Shown here piece by piece: positions 1-6,055 of a stretch of 17,691 nt of DNA. This DNA is from Palsa-504 sp050013055 (lineage in GTDB: Bacteria > Actinomycetota > Actinomycetes > Streptosporangiales > Streptosporangiaceae): the NCBI GenBank assembly GCA_050013055.1, contig JBEKGC010000090.1, positions 1 through 17,691 of the forward strand, read 5' to 3'. Position numbers and translations under genes: made by a program. The notes beneath the pieces are model-generated. The model was given only the letters and a program-made list of their open reading frames with translations. It searched no databases and was not told where the DNA came from. The stretch's first letter is position 1, and each line of letters begins with the position of its first letter.

Positions 1-1
1 C

Positions 2-124
2 GGGCCGACCACCACCGTCCAGCCGCCGCGCCGGGCCCGCGACGCCGCCACCGCCGCCCGGCTGTGGACCGAGGCCGAGCGCCTGACCGGCGTGAGCCTG
101 CCGGCCAGCCTCGCCCGCTCCTGA
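2..124 (+). CDS. C-terminal end of an SDR-family oxidoreductase (partial)
   Basis: Only the last 40 codons lie in the window; the gene starts before base 1 and stops at TGA 122-124. The visible part contains ARLWTEAERLTGVSLP, which resembles the C-terminal helix (RLWE.SEELTGV) found in many retinol-dehydrogenase-like short-chain dehydrogenases of actinobacteria. Those enzymes carry out NAD(P)-dependent oxidation or reduction of alcohols and ketones in the cytoplasm. No catalytic or cofactor motif is visible here, so the family call rests on this tail alone. The downstream sequence on the other strand is a gene relic, so this gene sits at the edge of a decayed region. Confidence 0.55.
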   Translation, partial: GPTTTVQPPRRARDAATAARLWTEAERLTGVSLPASLARS

Positions 125-162
125 ATCACTGCGCCGGGTACGCGCACATCTTCTGGCCCGCG

Positions 163-285
163 TCAGCTGGTCCGCAGCCGGGCGTACTCGATGATCCCGG
201 TGACGTCCGCGCCGGCCGGCAGGGTGCCGAACGTCGGGGCCCAGTCACGGTCGAGCCGGGAGGCGCAGAAAGCGTCCGCGACTGC
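163..285 (-). pseudogene. Relic of an acyl-CoA dehydrogenase (AidB-like) C-terminus
   Basis: On the minus strand the last 40 codons before the stop at 163-165 read AVADAFCASRLDRDWAPTFG followed by TLPAGADV. This closely resembles the C-terminal signature (ADAFCASRL..DWG..FGTLP.G.D) of acyl-CoA dehydrogenase family proteins such as the AidB-like group. These are FAD enzymes of about 540 residues, so nearly the whole gene is missing. Upstream of about base 285 the frame loses similarity and runs into a low-complexity proline stretch and then an inverted-repeat region (312-383). No start codon with a ribosome binding site fits. I infer a truncated, non-functional remnant. The family match is from memory of the motif. 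Confidence 0.6.
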
Positions 286-311
286 GGGCGGCGGCGGTCC
301 TCGGGAAGAAA

Positions 312-383
312 GTGGTGGATCCGGGCTCCATAGAGTATTTGGTGCATCCCCATGCACCCGATCCACCACGAAGCCCGGATCAC
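312..383. repeat. Nested and alternative inverted repeats
   Basis: Three perfect inverted repeats lie within 72 bases. GTGGTGGATC (312-321) pairs with GATCCACCAC (360-369). GATCCGGGCT (318-327) pairs with AGCCCGGATC (372-381). A hairpin GGTGCAT-CCCC-ATGCACC (341-358) sits inside both. The two outer stems share GATC on the left side, so they cannot form together. The element lies next to the broken acyl-CoA dehydrogenase relic. It could be the end or remains of a small mobile element, a REP-like hairpin, or a switching RNA structure; the sequence does not decide between them. Confidence 0.6.
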
Positions 384-503
384 AGAAATCCCGGCCAGTA
401 CTGGACCGTCAACAGTCATGAGTTCTTCGCGCATCACCGCTTGAGGCCGGGGCTGCGCTGCCTGGATCGCCCCGTTCTATCGACCGGGCCGCCGCGGCGG
501 AGG

Positions 504-931
504 CTAACCCGGGGCATCGCGCTGCTGGGGCCGGCGGCTGATCCGGGCGGCGAACAGGTCCCGGAGGCTGACGACGCCGCAGACCTGCCGCCCCTGCATG
601 ACGGGCAGGTGGCGGCGTCCTCGGCCGGGGTATCCGGGCTCGCCGCCTGCGGGTCCTTGGTCATCCAGGCGGTCACCGGGATGGAGGTCAGGTCCGCCCC
701 TGATGCCGCGGCCTTGAGCACGTCGCGCTCGGTGATGATGCCGGCCAGGAAAGGTCCCTGCATGACCAGGGCCGACCCCACCTTCTCCCGCACCATGGCG
801 GCGGCGGCCTCGGCCACCGGGCTGTCCGGGCCTGTGGTCACCGTCCGGGCGTGCACGAGCTCTCCGACCGTGAAAGCCCGGCGGCTGACCTCAGCCACTT
901 TCGCCGATTTCGAAAAGCTCCGACTCGCCAT
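504..931 (-). pseudogene. CBS-domain protein, broken by deletion and frameshift
   Basis: The minus-strand frame encodes a first CBS domain (FTVGELVHARTVTTGPDSPV, then AAAMVREKVGSALVM and GIITERDVLKA) and the start of a second (VTAWMTKDPQAASPDTPAEDAA). At about 609-618 the frame shifts. The rest of the second domain, RHLPVMQGRQVCGVVSLRDL, is read in a different frame and ends at the TAG at 506-504. About eight residues of the connecting helix (normally ..LMLRHGF..) are also absent, so this is a deletion as well as a frameshift. CBS pairs bind adenosine nucleotides and regulate partner proteins; such stand-alone proteins are common in actinobacterial stress regulons. The start is uncertain: ATG at 931, or GTG at 898 overlapping the upstream stop. 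Unshifted, the frame runs on to 434, giving an aberrant tail. Confidence 0.7.
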
Positions 932-1133
932 GCGGAGCCGACGGGCCGGCCAGCTCCTCTGACAGCAGCCGCCACAGCGAACCGGACCAGGCCGACAGCT
1001 GTGGCCACCGCATCCAGAACAGCTGGAGCGTGGTCTGGTCGAACTCTGCGTGCGCCTGCTCAGGCGACACGGTGTGGGTGAAGTCCTCAAGCTGGTGCAT
1101 GAGGTCCAGGAACCGGTCGGCGCTGCCATCCAT
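891..1133 (-). CDS. Hypothetical 80-residue protein upstream of the CBS gene
   Basis: An 80-codon frame starts at ATG 1133, preceded by a near-perfect Shine-Dalgarno sequence (GGAGGTGA, spacing about 5). It ends at TGA 893-891, overlapping the likely start region of the CBS-domain gene, so the two look translationally coupled. The product is soluble, acidic and rich in Trp and aromatic residues in its middle (LQLFWMRWPQLSAWSGSLWR), with no signal peptide or membrane helix. I do not recognise a named family. Because the downstream CBS gene is broken, this gene may now be transcribed without its former partner. That the reading frame is real is supported by the ribosome binding site and by the tight overlap. 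Confidence 0.6.
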   Translation of the reverse strand: MDGSADRFLDLMHQLEDFTHTVSPEQAHAEFDQTTLQLFWMRWPQLSAWSGSLWRLLSEELAGPSAPHGESELFEIGESG

Positions 1134-1273
1134 TCGATCACCTCCGGGGAGTTGCGGCGTCGGCCGCCGAGACTGTGACGAGAACGTCATGTGACGCTAA
1201 GTGGGGTGATCCATACCCCGAAAACGCGGTGCGCAAGAGGGCCGCTGCTGCTTATTTTTCCCCTCGCCGGGCC

Positions 1274-1289
1274 AAAGGTATAGACCCTC
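1274..1289. promoter_or_regulatory. Imperfect dyad, possible response-regulator site
   Basis: AAAGGT-ATAG-ACCCTC is an imperfect inverted repeat (four of six positions symmetrical) about 140 bases upstream of the small minus-strand gene that precedes the CBS gene. Read on the minus strand, GAGGGTCTATACC partly resembles the DosR/DevR box (GGGAC-TATA-GTCCC), and CBS-domain genes often belong to that regulon. The match is incomplete, so this is only a suggestion. Confidence 0.2.
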
Positions 1290-1320
1290 TGGGCAAAATT
1301 AACCCGACGAGACGCCCCGG

Positions 1321-1348
1321 TTGACATTGCCGGGATCAGCGGTAAGTT
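1321..1348 (+). promoter_or_regulatory. Weak promoter candidate (TTGACA box)
   Basis: A perfect TTGACA hexamer is at 1321-1326, followed after about 16 bases by TAAGTT, a poor -10 match. It would transcribe towards the mannosyltransferase gene at 1798 with a leader of roughly 440 bases, which is long. The -35 alone is convincing; the promoter as a whole is not. Confidence 0.25.
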
Positions 1349-1550
1349 GCTGCTCAGTCCAGCACCAGGGCTCGCTAGCCGGACCGGCAGGCTCGTCAGG
1401 ACCGGGCGACGTCATGCCGGAGGGCGCGAGCATCCAGCTGCCCTCGCGGGCAGGGCGTGGCGCCGAAGCGGGCTCAGGCGGTGTTCACCGGCTGGACGGG
1501 GGGTTGGGCCTGGAAAGGACCCGGGCGCCCAGTAGACAACGGAGACCAAG

Positions 1551-1565
1551 CCCGTTGCCAACGGG
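1551..1565. repeat. Perfect 7-1-7 palindrome
   Basis: CCCGTTG-C-CAACGGG is a perfect hyphenated palindrome, and a further half-site CAACGG lies just upstream at 1537-1542. It is about 230 bases before the polyprenol-phosphate-mannose synthase start. It could be an operator or a hairpin in a leader RNA. There is no T-run after it, so a classical terminator is unlikely. Confidence 0.4.
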
Positions 1566-1797
1566 ATGGACTCCGGTCCGAAGGCGCTGCCCGGGTCCTT
1601 TTCCTTTGCCGCCACGCTCCTGGCACGAATCTGGGGGCACGTTCGTTTCCGCTGAAGATACGCCGGGTGTGAGGCCGCTCATGCCAGCTCAGTCGGGGGC
1701 CGGTGTGCGCGGGGATATCATGGCCTGCACCGTCCGTGACTAGCTTCCTTCGTGACTAGCACCGCCTGTTAGCCACACGCATCGATAGGCAGGGGTT

Positions 1798-2574
1798 GTG
1801 ACACAGCCAAATCCACCCGCTGACCGGGTCGTCATCGTCATGCCGACCTACAACGAGCGGCAGAACCTGGAGTCCATCGCGGGCCGGGTCAGGGCGGCGC
1901 TGCCAGCGGCAGACCTGCTGGTCGTGGACGACAACAGCCCGGACGGCACCGGTGATATCGCGGACAAGCTGGCCGAGGCCGACTCGCATGTGCAGGTCAT
2001 GCACCGGACCGAGAAGGCGGGACTCGGCAAGGCGTACATCGCCGCCTTCAGCTGGGCGCTCGAGCGCGGTTACGACGTGATCGTGGAAATGGATGCGGAC
2101 GGCTCGCACCAGCCCGAGCACCTGCCCGGCCTGGTCGACGCGCTGGCGCATGCGGACCTGTCCATCGGGTCCCGGTGGACGCGCGGCGGCAAGGTGGTCA
2201 ACTGGCCGAAATCGCGCGAGCTGCTGTCCCGAGGGGCCAACGTCTACACCCGGCTCATGCTCGGGCTGGGCGTCCGGGACGCGACGGCGGGGTTCCGCGC
2301 CTACCGGGCCTCCACCCTGGCGAAGATCAGCCTGGACCAGGTCGAATCGACAGGCTACTGCTTCCAGATCGACCTGACCATCAGGGTGGCCAGGGCGGGC
2401 CTGCGGATCGTCGAAATACCGATCACGTTCGTGGAACGGGAGCACGGTGCTTCCAAGATGAGCAGGAGCATCATGCTCGAGGCTTTCTGGCGCGTCGCCC
2501 AGTGGGGCACCGCGAGCCGGCTACGCCAGCTCAGCTCGCACGTAGAAGCCAAGAACCTCCGCAACGGCAGGTAG
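1798..2574 (+). CDS. Polyprenol monophosphomannose synthase (GT2 family)
   Basis: A 258-residue GT-A fold glycosyltransferase. It is expected to transfer mannose from GDP-mannose to polyprenyl phosphate at the inner membrane face, giving the mannosyl donor for lipoglycans and protein O-mannosylation. Visible motifs: MPTYNERQNL (15-24), VDDNSPDGTGDIAD (43-56), the metal-binding DAD followed by GSHQPEHLP (99-110), GSRWTRGG (124-131) and DATAGFRAYR (161-170). The length is that of the catalytic domain only; there is no fused apolipoprotein N-acyltransferase (Lnt) domain as in some mycobacterial Ppm1 proteins, and no membrane helix. I chose GTG 1798, preceded by AGGGG at 1791-1795, because the conserved domain begins ten residues later. 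It converges on rbpA with a gap of only 10 bases and no visible terminator. Confidence 0.9.
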   Translation: MTQPNPPADRVVIVMPTYNERQNLESIAGRVRAALPAADLLVVDDNSPDGTGDIADKLAEADSHVQVMHRTEKAGLGKAYIAAFSWALERGYDVIVEMDADGSHQPEHLPGLVDALAHADLSIGSRWTRGGKVVNWPKSRELLSRGANVYTRLMLGLGVRDATAGFRAYRASTLAKISLDQVESTGYCFQIDLTIRVARAGLRIVEIPITFVEREHGASKMSRSIMLEAFWRVAQWGTASRLRQLSSHVEAKNLRNGR

Positions 2575-2584
2575 CTACGGGCAG

Positions 2585-2971
2585 CTAGGCGCTCCTGCGG
2601 TGGGTGCGATTGGTGCCGAGGTCCTCACCCCGGTCGGTGCCGCGGCGCTCCCTGATCACCTGCAGGCGCTCGGCGAGCACCGCCTCAAGATCTTCGACGG
2701 TCCGCCGCTCCATCAGCATGTCCCAGTGGCTGCGTGGTGGCTTCGCCTTTTTCGGGGAAGGAGACTCCCCGGTGGCAGCGATCGCGATCGCCCCGCAGAC
2801 ACGACACTCCCAGGTAGCGGGAAGTTCCGCCTCAGCTGCGAAAGGCACGCTAAAATGGTGCCCGTTCGGGCAGTCGAAGGCGACGTCCTGACGGGGTGCG
2901 AGGTCGGTGTTACGGTCATTCTCGTAGCTCGTCGCACCGAGCCGGGTGCCGCGAAGTGCGCGTTCGGCCAT
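2585..2971 (-). CDS. rbpA: RNA polymerase-binding protein RbpA
   Basis: A 128-residue protein matching actinobacterial RbpA, which binds RNA polymerase and group 1/2 sigma factors and stabilises the promoter open complex. Visible parts: the N-terminal tail MAERALRGTRLGATSYEND; the zinc-binding core with DCPNGHHF (Cys34) and CRVCG (Cys56, Cys59); a basic linker (PKKAKPPRSHWDML, 72-85) that in known structures contacts promoter DNA; and the sigma-interacting helix (MERRTVEDLEAVLAERL). The C-terminus is extended by a charged tail rich in Arg. ATG 2971 is preceded by GGGAGG with spacing 8. A SigR-type promoter lies just upstream (see 3010-3035), in keeping with the known induction of rbpA by disulphide stress in Streptomyces. 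Confidence 0.95.
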   Translation of the reverse strand: MAERALRGTRLGATSYENDRNTDLAPRQDVAFDCPNGHHFSVPFAAEAELPATWECRVCGAIAIAATGESPSPKKAKPPRSHWDMLMERRTVEDLEAVLAERLQVIRERRGTDRGEDLGTNRTHRRSA

Positions 2972-3009
2972 GCTTGCTGCCTCCCAGGCGGTCAGCGGTA
3001 TTACTTATC

Positions 3010-3035
3010 AACGCTGAGTACCCGGACAAGATTCC
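3010..3035 (-). promoter_or_regulatory. SigR/SigH-type promoter of rbpA
   Basis: On the minus strand GGAAT (3035-3031) and GTT (3012-3010) are separated by exactly 18 bases, the consensus of the thiol-oxidative-stress sigma factors SigR (Streptomyces) and SigH (mycobacteria). The -35 is extended by a run of G. The predicted start site leaves a leader of about 30 bases containing the GGGAGG ribosome binding site. rbpA is a known SigR target in Streptomyces, which supports the call. Confidence 0.8.
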
Positions 3036-3101
3036 CCCCCGGAGCGTTACCCAATCGTGTTTCCGCAAGAAGATCGCGGCTATCGGGTCTGAGGACTCCC
3101 G

Positions 3102-3911
3102 TTAACCGCCTCTGGGGTGCCACTGACCCCGCTCGATGAGCACGTCGCGGAGTGTCTCGATGTCATCCGTCATGACCCCGTCGGCGCCAAGTTCCAGGAA
3201 CCTGGTCATCTCGGCCCGGTCATTGATGGTCCATACGTGCACGTCGAGGCCGAGCGCGTGCGCGCTGCGGACGAACGACCCGGTGGCCACCCGGCCGGGA
3301 ACCTGGGCGCAGCACGCGTCCGATCGCGACAGCCGGCCGGCCAGCAGCCGTCCCCGGCCTGAGGCGGTGCCGATCGTGCACCGGACCGCGGCGATCGCGG
3401 CCGGCGAGGCGTTCATGCACACCGGCCGGTCGAACAGCCCGCGGGCGGCCCGGAGCCGGCTACCGGAGAACGAGGTCACGCAGACCCGGTCCCACGCTCC
3501 GGTCCTGCGCAGCACGCCCGGCAGCAAGGCAATCCCGGGCTCGTCCTTGAGGTCGATGTTGAACCGCAGATCCGGCCATGCGCCGAGCAGGTCCTCGATG
3601 AGCGGTATCGGCTCCGAGCCCGCGATCCGCAACCCGGCGATCTCGGCGTAGGACCGCGCGCCGACCGGGCCAGAAGCGTCCGTCACCCGGTCAAGCGTCC
3701 GGTCATGGAACGCCACGAGCCTGCCGTCCCTGGTCGCGCGGACGTCGGTCTCCAGGTAGGCATAGCCAAGCTTGACCGCGTGCTCGAACGCGGCCCAGGT
3801 GTTCTCCGGGGCATGCGCCGCCCCGCCCCGGTGCGCGAAGGCGAGGGGACGCGGGTAATCAAGGAACGGTACGATCACGATCGCAAGTATGCACGTTGAG
3901 CTGGTATGCAT
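3102..3911 (-). CDS. Glycerophosphodiester phosphodiesterase
   Basis: A UgpQ-type TIM-barrel phosphodiesterase, expected to hydrolyse glycerophosphodiesters to glycerol-3-phosphate and an alcohol in the cytoplasm. Motifs: AFAHRGG with catalytic His27-Arg28, PENT (35-38), metal ligands in LETDVRAT (Glu54, Asp56), FHD (His69), NIDLKDE (118-124) and the C-terminal VWTINDRAEMTRFLELGADG followed by VMTDD. At 269 residues it is of normal length. No signal peptide is evident. The start is uncertain: ATG 3911 has no Shine-Dalgarno sequence, and family members usually begin close to the PFLDYPRP segment, so GTG 3878 is an equally good choice. It lies 30 bases downstream of the TrmH-family gene on the same strand and is probably cotranscribed with it. 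Confidence 0.88.
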   Translation of the reverse strand: MHTSSTCILAIVIVPFLDYPRPLAFAHRGGAAHAPENTWAAFEHAVKLGYAYLETDVRATRDGRLVAFHDRTLDRVTDASGPVGARSYAEIAGLRIAGSEPIPLIEDLLGAWPDLRFNIDLKDEPGIALLPGVLRRTGAWDRVCVTSFSGSRLRAARGLFDRPVCMNASPAAIAAVRCTIGTASGRGRLLAGRLSRSDACCAQVPGRVATGSFVRSAHALGLDVHVWTINDRAEMTRFLELGADGVMTDDIETLRDVLIERGQWHPRGG

Positions 3912-3941
3912 GGTGAACGGTGCCTGTCGGTCGGGCAGCCG

Positions 3942-4517
3942 TCACGATGCCCAGCTCCGGCGGCGGACCTCGGCCATCGCGACCGCCGCGGCCACCGCCA
4001 CGTTCAGCGATCCGACCCGGCCTGGCTGCGGGATGTAGGTGATCGCGTCGGCCACCGCCAGCAGCGCCGCGGTGCAGCCGTGATCCTCGTGGCCGAGCAC
4101 GAGGCAGACATCGCCGTCCAGCGGCGCCTCGTGCAGCGGCACGGCCCCCTCGGCCAGCTCGACCGCGACCACCCGCAGGCCCAGGGCCGACGCCGCCTTG
4201 GCCGCGGCGACCGGGTTCGGCTCCTGGGTGGCCGGGACGAGCCGCTGGGTGCCGAGCGCGGTCTTGCCCACGCCCGGGTGACCGAGCGGTGGCGTGCTGC
4301 CGCACAGCCACAGCTGACTGGCGCCGAACGCGGCGGCCGAACGGACGATGGAGCCCACGTTGAACGGCTGGCTCACCGAATCGAGCAGCAGAGCCAGCCG
4401 GGTCTCGCTGGCCCGCCGCCACTCGCGGTTCAGGCGCTTGACCTCGGTGGGCCGCAGCTGGCGCGGGCTGCTCCTGGGGCTCCTGGGGTCAGCCCCGCCG
4501 GGCTGGGGCGAGGTCAT
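3942..4517 (-). CDS. TrmH/SpoU-family RNA 2'-O-ribose methyltransferase
   Basis: A 191-residue SPOUT methyltransferase, expected to transfer a methyl group from S-adenosylmethionine to a ribose 2'-OH in tRNA or rRNA. The three family motifs are present: motif 1 QPFNVGSIVRSAAAFGA (50-66; Asn53, Arg59), motif 2 LVLGHEDHGC (139-148; usually GNEgeG, so the Asn is His here and Glu143 is kept), and motif 3 IPQPGRVGSLNVAVAAAVAM (162-181) forming the knot and cofactor loop. There is no N-terminal L30-like substrate-binding domain; the first 30 residues are a Pro/Ser/Arg-rich tail. The start ATG 4517 overlaps the upstream stop as ATGA, so the gene is coupled to the RsmC-like methyltransferase. The exact RNA target cannot be read from sequence. 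Confidence 0.88.
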   Translation of the reverse strand: MTSPQPGGADPRSPRSSPRQLRPTEVKRLNREWRRASETRLALLLDSVSQPFNVGSIVRSAAAFGASQLWLCGSTPPLGHPGVGKTALGTQRLVPATQEPNPVAAAKAASALGLRVVAVELAEGAVPLHEAPLDGDVCLVLGHEDHGCTAALLAVADAITYIPQPGRVGSLNVAVAAAVAMAEVRRRSWAS

Positions 4518-5137
4518 GGCGGGGTCACCACGGTTCGTTCGGCCCGATAACCGACCTGGAGCAGACGGTAACCGGCCTGGGCGGCCAGCCGCGTCACCGG
4601 CCAGCCCTGCCCGGCCAGCCAGCGGTGCAGCGAGTCCGCGCCGAGGTTGCGCCCGGCCACCAGGTACGCCTGGCCGCCGGGCGCCAGGCGGTCCAGCCAG
4701 CCGCCGAGCAGCTCGTGCAGAGCCTGCTTGCCCACGCGGACCGGCGGGTTGGACCAGATCCCCGCCAGCCGCGGCGGGACGGCCGGATCGGCGGGGGCGA
4801 CACAGCGCACGTTGGCCAGGCCGGCCGTGGCGGCGTTGCGCGCGCACAGCTCGAGCGCGCGCTCGTTGACGTCGGACGCCCATACCGTGGCCCCCGGCGA
4901 CCTGGCCGCCAGCACGCAGGCGATCGGGCCGTAGCCGCAGCCCAGGTCGAGCAGGTGGCCGGCGGCCGGCGGGGGCGGGGCCTGGTCAAGCAGCAGACGG
5001 GTCCCCGGGTCTAGCCGGCTGGGCGAGAATACCCCGGCGTCCGTGGCCAGCTCCAGGTACACGTCAGGCAAGATGACCCGGATCCGGCCGGGCCGATGCG
5101 GGGCCTGCGGCTGAGCCGAGAAGTAGTGCTCGCTCAA
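4514..5137 (-). CDS. RsmC-like class I methyltransferase
   Basis: A 207-residue SAM-dependent methyltransferase resembling the catalytic half of RsmC/RlmG, which methylate guanine N2 in rRNA. Features: an N-terminal HYFSAQP segment; the VFSPSRLDPGTRLLL segment (36-50), typical of the family; SAM motif I DLGCGYGPIA (64-73); acidic motif II ASDVNERALEL (87-97); and the catalytic NPP motif in IWSNPPVR (127-134). The length fits the short actinobacterial form that lacks the duplicated N-terminal domain. ATG 5137 lies 4 bases after the stop of the DUF3817 gene, and the stop overlaps the TrmH gene. Two RNA-modifying enzymes are therefore made from one transcript. An alternative is methylation of another small substrate; rRNA is favoured by family and context. 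Confidence 0.85.
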   Translation of the reverse strand: MSEHYFSAQPQAPHRPGRIRVILPDVYLELATDAGVFSPSRLDPGTRLLLDQAPPPPAAGHLLDLGCGYGPIACVLAARSPGATVWASDVNERALELCARNAATAGLANVRCVAPADPAVPPRLAGIWSNPPVRVGKQALHELLGGWLDRLAPGGQAYLVAGRNLGADSLHRWLAGQGWPVTRLAAQAGYRLLQVGYRAERTVVTPP

Positions 5138-5141
5138 CGGC

Positions 5142-5477
5142 TCAGGGTCGCACCGGCTCGGCCGCCTGGGTCCGGCCGGCCAGCGCGGGGTCGATGAACC
5201 GGCGGGTGACCCAGCGCTCGACGATAAACGTCATGATCGGGACGGTGCCGGCCAGCAGCATGATCACGGTCGGCTTGTTCGCCAGCTGGAGCTTCCTGGA
5301 CAAGATCCAGGCGAACACGAGGTAGATGATGTACAAGATCCCGTGCACCACGCCGACGTTGTTGGCTACGGCCGGATGACCCGCCACCTGCAGCGGGATG
5401 CCGACGAAACACAGCACCACCAGCACCACGCCGGTCACGTACGCCATCACCCGGTACCGGAGCACCGCTGCTTTCAC
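5142..5477 (-). CDS. DUF3817 membrane protein
   Basis: A small integral membrane protein with the RYRVMAYVTGVVLVVLCFVG start characteristic of DUF3817 proteins. Three helices are likely (about residues 10-30, 42-60 and 70-87), with a loop rich in Asn/His (GHPAVANNVGVVHG) and a soluble C-terminal tail (TRRFIDPALAGRTQAAEP). The biochemical role is unknown. I placed the start at GTG 5477 because GGGAG lies 9 bases before it; ATG 5486 is in frame but directly abuts GGGAG, and an upstream ATG at 5528 would overlap the previous gene. It sits between another membrane protein and two RNA methyltransferases in one operon. Confidence 0.8.
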   Translation of the reverse strand: MKAAVLRYRVMAYVTGVVLVVLCFVGIPLQVAGHPAVANNVGVVHGILYIIYLVFAWILSRKLQLANKPTVIMLLAGTVPIMTFIVERWVTRRFIDPALAGRTQAAEPVRP

Positions 5478-5509
5478 GACTGTCATCTCCCGATCGTTCC
5501 GCGGACGGC

Positions 5510-5968
5510 TTACCGCAGCCCGTGCCACCGGCGTTGCTTGACCTCGGCGTTGAGCCGCGCCAGGTAGGCGTTATAGGCGCTGAGCTCGGAGTCCTCGTCG
5601 TCGTTCGGGCCCTCGGACTGTACCGCCCGGACGCCGAAGGGAAGATCCTCGGGCTCACCGTAGCTTCCGCCGGGGACCTCGCCGCGCTTGATCCGGAACT
5701 CATCCCTGATCGTCTTGATCCAGAACACCACGGCGAAACCGGCGAACAACGGCCACTCGAACGTGTACGCCCAGCTCAGAGCGTTTCCCGCCAGGGCGCG
5801 GTGGAACTGCCAGTCGCCGAGCCACAGCATCCCCCAGAACGAGACCACCATGAGCGCGTGCCATCCCAGCCACCGCGGCTGGATGAGGAACCGCCAGCCG
5901 CCACCGGGCACGGCGGCCTCGGCGGCCTCGGCCGGGGCGGTGCCCTCGACCGGGGCAGCGTTTTCCAT
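5510..5968 (-). CDS. Two-helix actinobacterial membrane protein of unknown function
   Basis: A 152-residue protein. It has an acidic Ala-rich N-terminal tail, a first membrane helix in PRWLGWHALMVVSFWGMLWL (31-50) ending at WQFHRA, a second helix around 67-85 (WAYTFEWPLFAGFAVVFWIK), and a long acidic C-terminal tail ending in a Tyr-rich element (LSAYNAYLARLNAEVKQRRW). The first part recalls the start of SURF1-like proteins (PRWLG.H...WQ..R), but the SURF1 domain is absent. Proteins of this layout are widespread in actinobacteria, without a known function. A TAGTCT box ends 6 bases before the ATG and there is no Shine-Dalgarno sequence, so the transcript is probably leaderless. It is the first gene of the minus-strand operon. 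Confidence 0.7.
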   Translation of the reverse strand: MENAAPVEGTAPAEAAEAAVPGGGWRFLIQPRWLGWHALMVVSFWGMLWLGDWQFHRALAGNALSWAYTFEWPLFAGFAVVFWIKTIRDEFRIKRGEVPGGSYGEPEDLPFGVRAVQSEGPNDDEDSELSAYNAYLARLNAEVKQRRWHGLR

Positions 5969-5974
5969 GCCTTG

Positions 5975-5980
5975 AGACTA
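5975..5980 (-). promoter_or_regulatory. Leaderless promoter -10 box (TAGTCT)
   Basis: On the minus strand TAGTCT fits the actinobacterial TANNNT -10 consensus. Only six bases (CAAGGC) separate it from the ATG at 5968, so transcription would begin at or next to the start codon. No -35 match is clear. It would drive the membrane protein, DUF3817 and methyltransferase operon. Confidence 0.5.
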
Positions 5981-6055
5981 GCGCGGAGCGCATGCTCGGG
6001 CTGCGTCTGCCTTAACCTGCAAGCCGGAGGAATCGCGGCGGGAGAGGACGGCCGG

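Larger units (their letters stand above)
1137..1797. other. 660-base gap without a recognisable gene
   Basis: No open frame here has both a ribosome binding site and recognisable protein content. The stretch 1240-1325 is less GC-rich (runs such as TTATTTTT and CAAAATTAA) and probably holds promoter elements for the flanking genes. It also contains an imperfect dyad at 1274-1289, a TTGACA box at 1321 and a perfect palindrome at 1551-1565. The remainder (1380-1790) looks like ordinary high-GC non-coding or degenerated sequence. Confidence 0.5.

Noticed and set aside
3070..3105. Hairpin terminator between the phosphodiesterase and rbpA genes
   Set aside because: The stem is interrupted by mismatches and a bulge, with no T-run.
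3859..4422. 187-residue minus-strand Arg/Gly-rich frame
   Set aside because: It is a shadow of the TrmH-family methyltransferase gene, with biased composition and no motifs.
5522..6055. Long upstream extension of the channel gene frame
   Set aside because: It is antisense to the two-helix membrane protein gene. The ribosome binding site and first membrane helix place the start at 6056.
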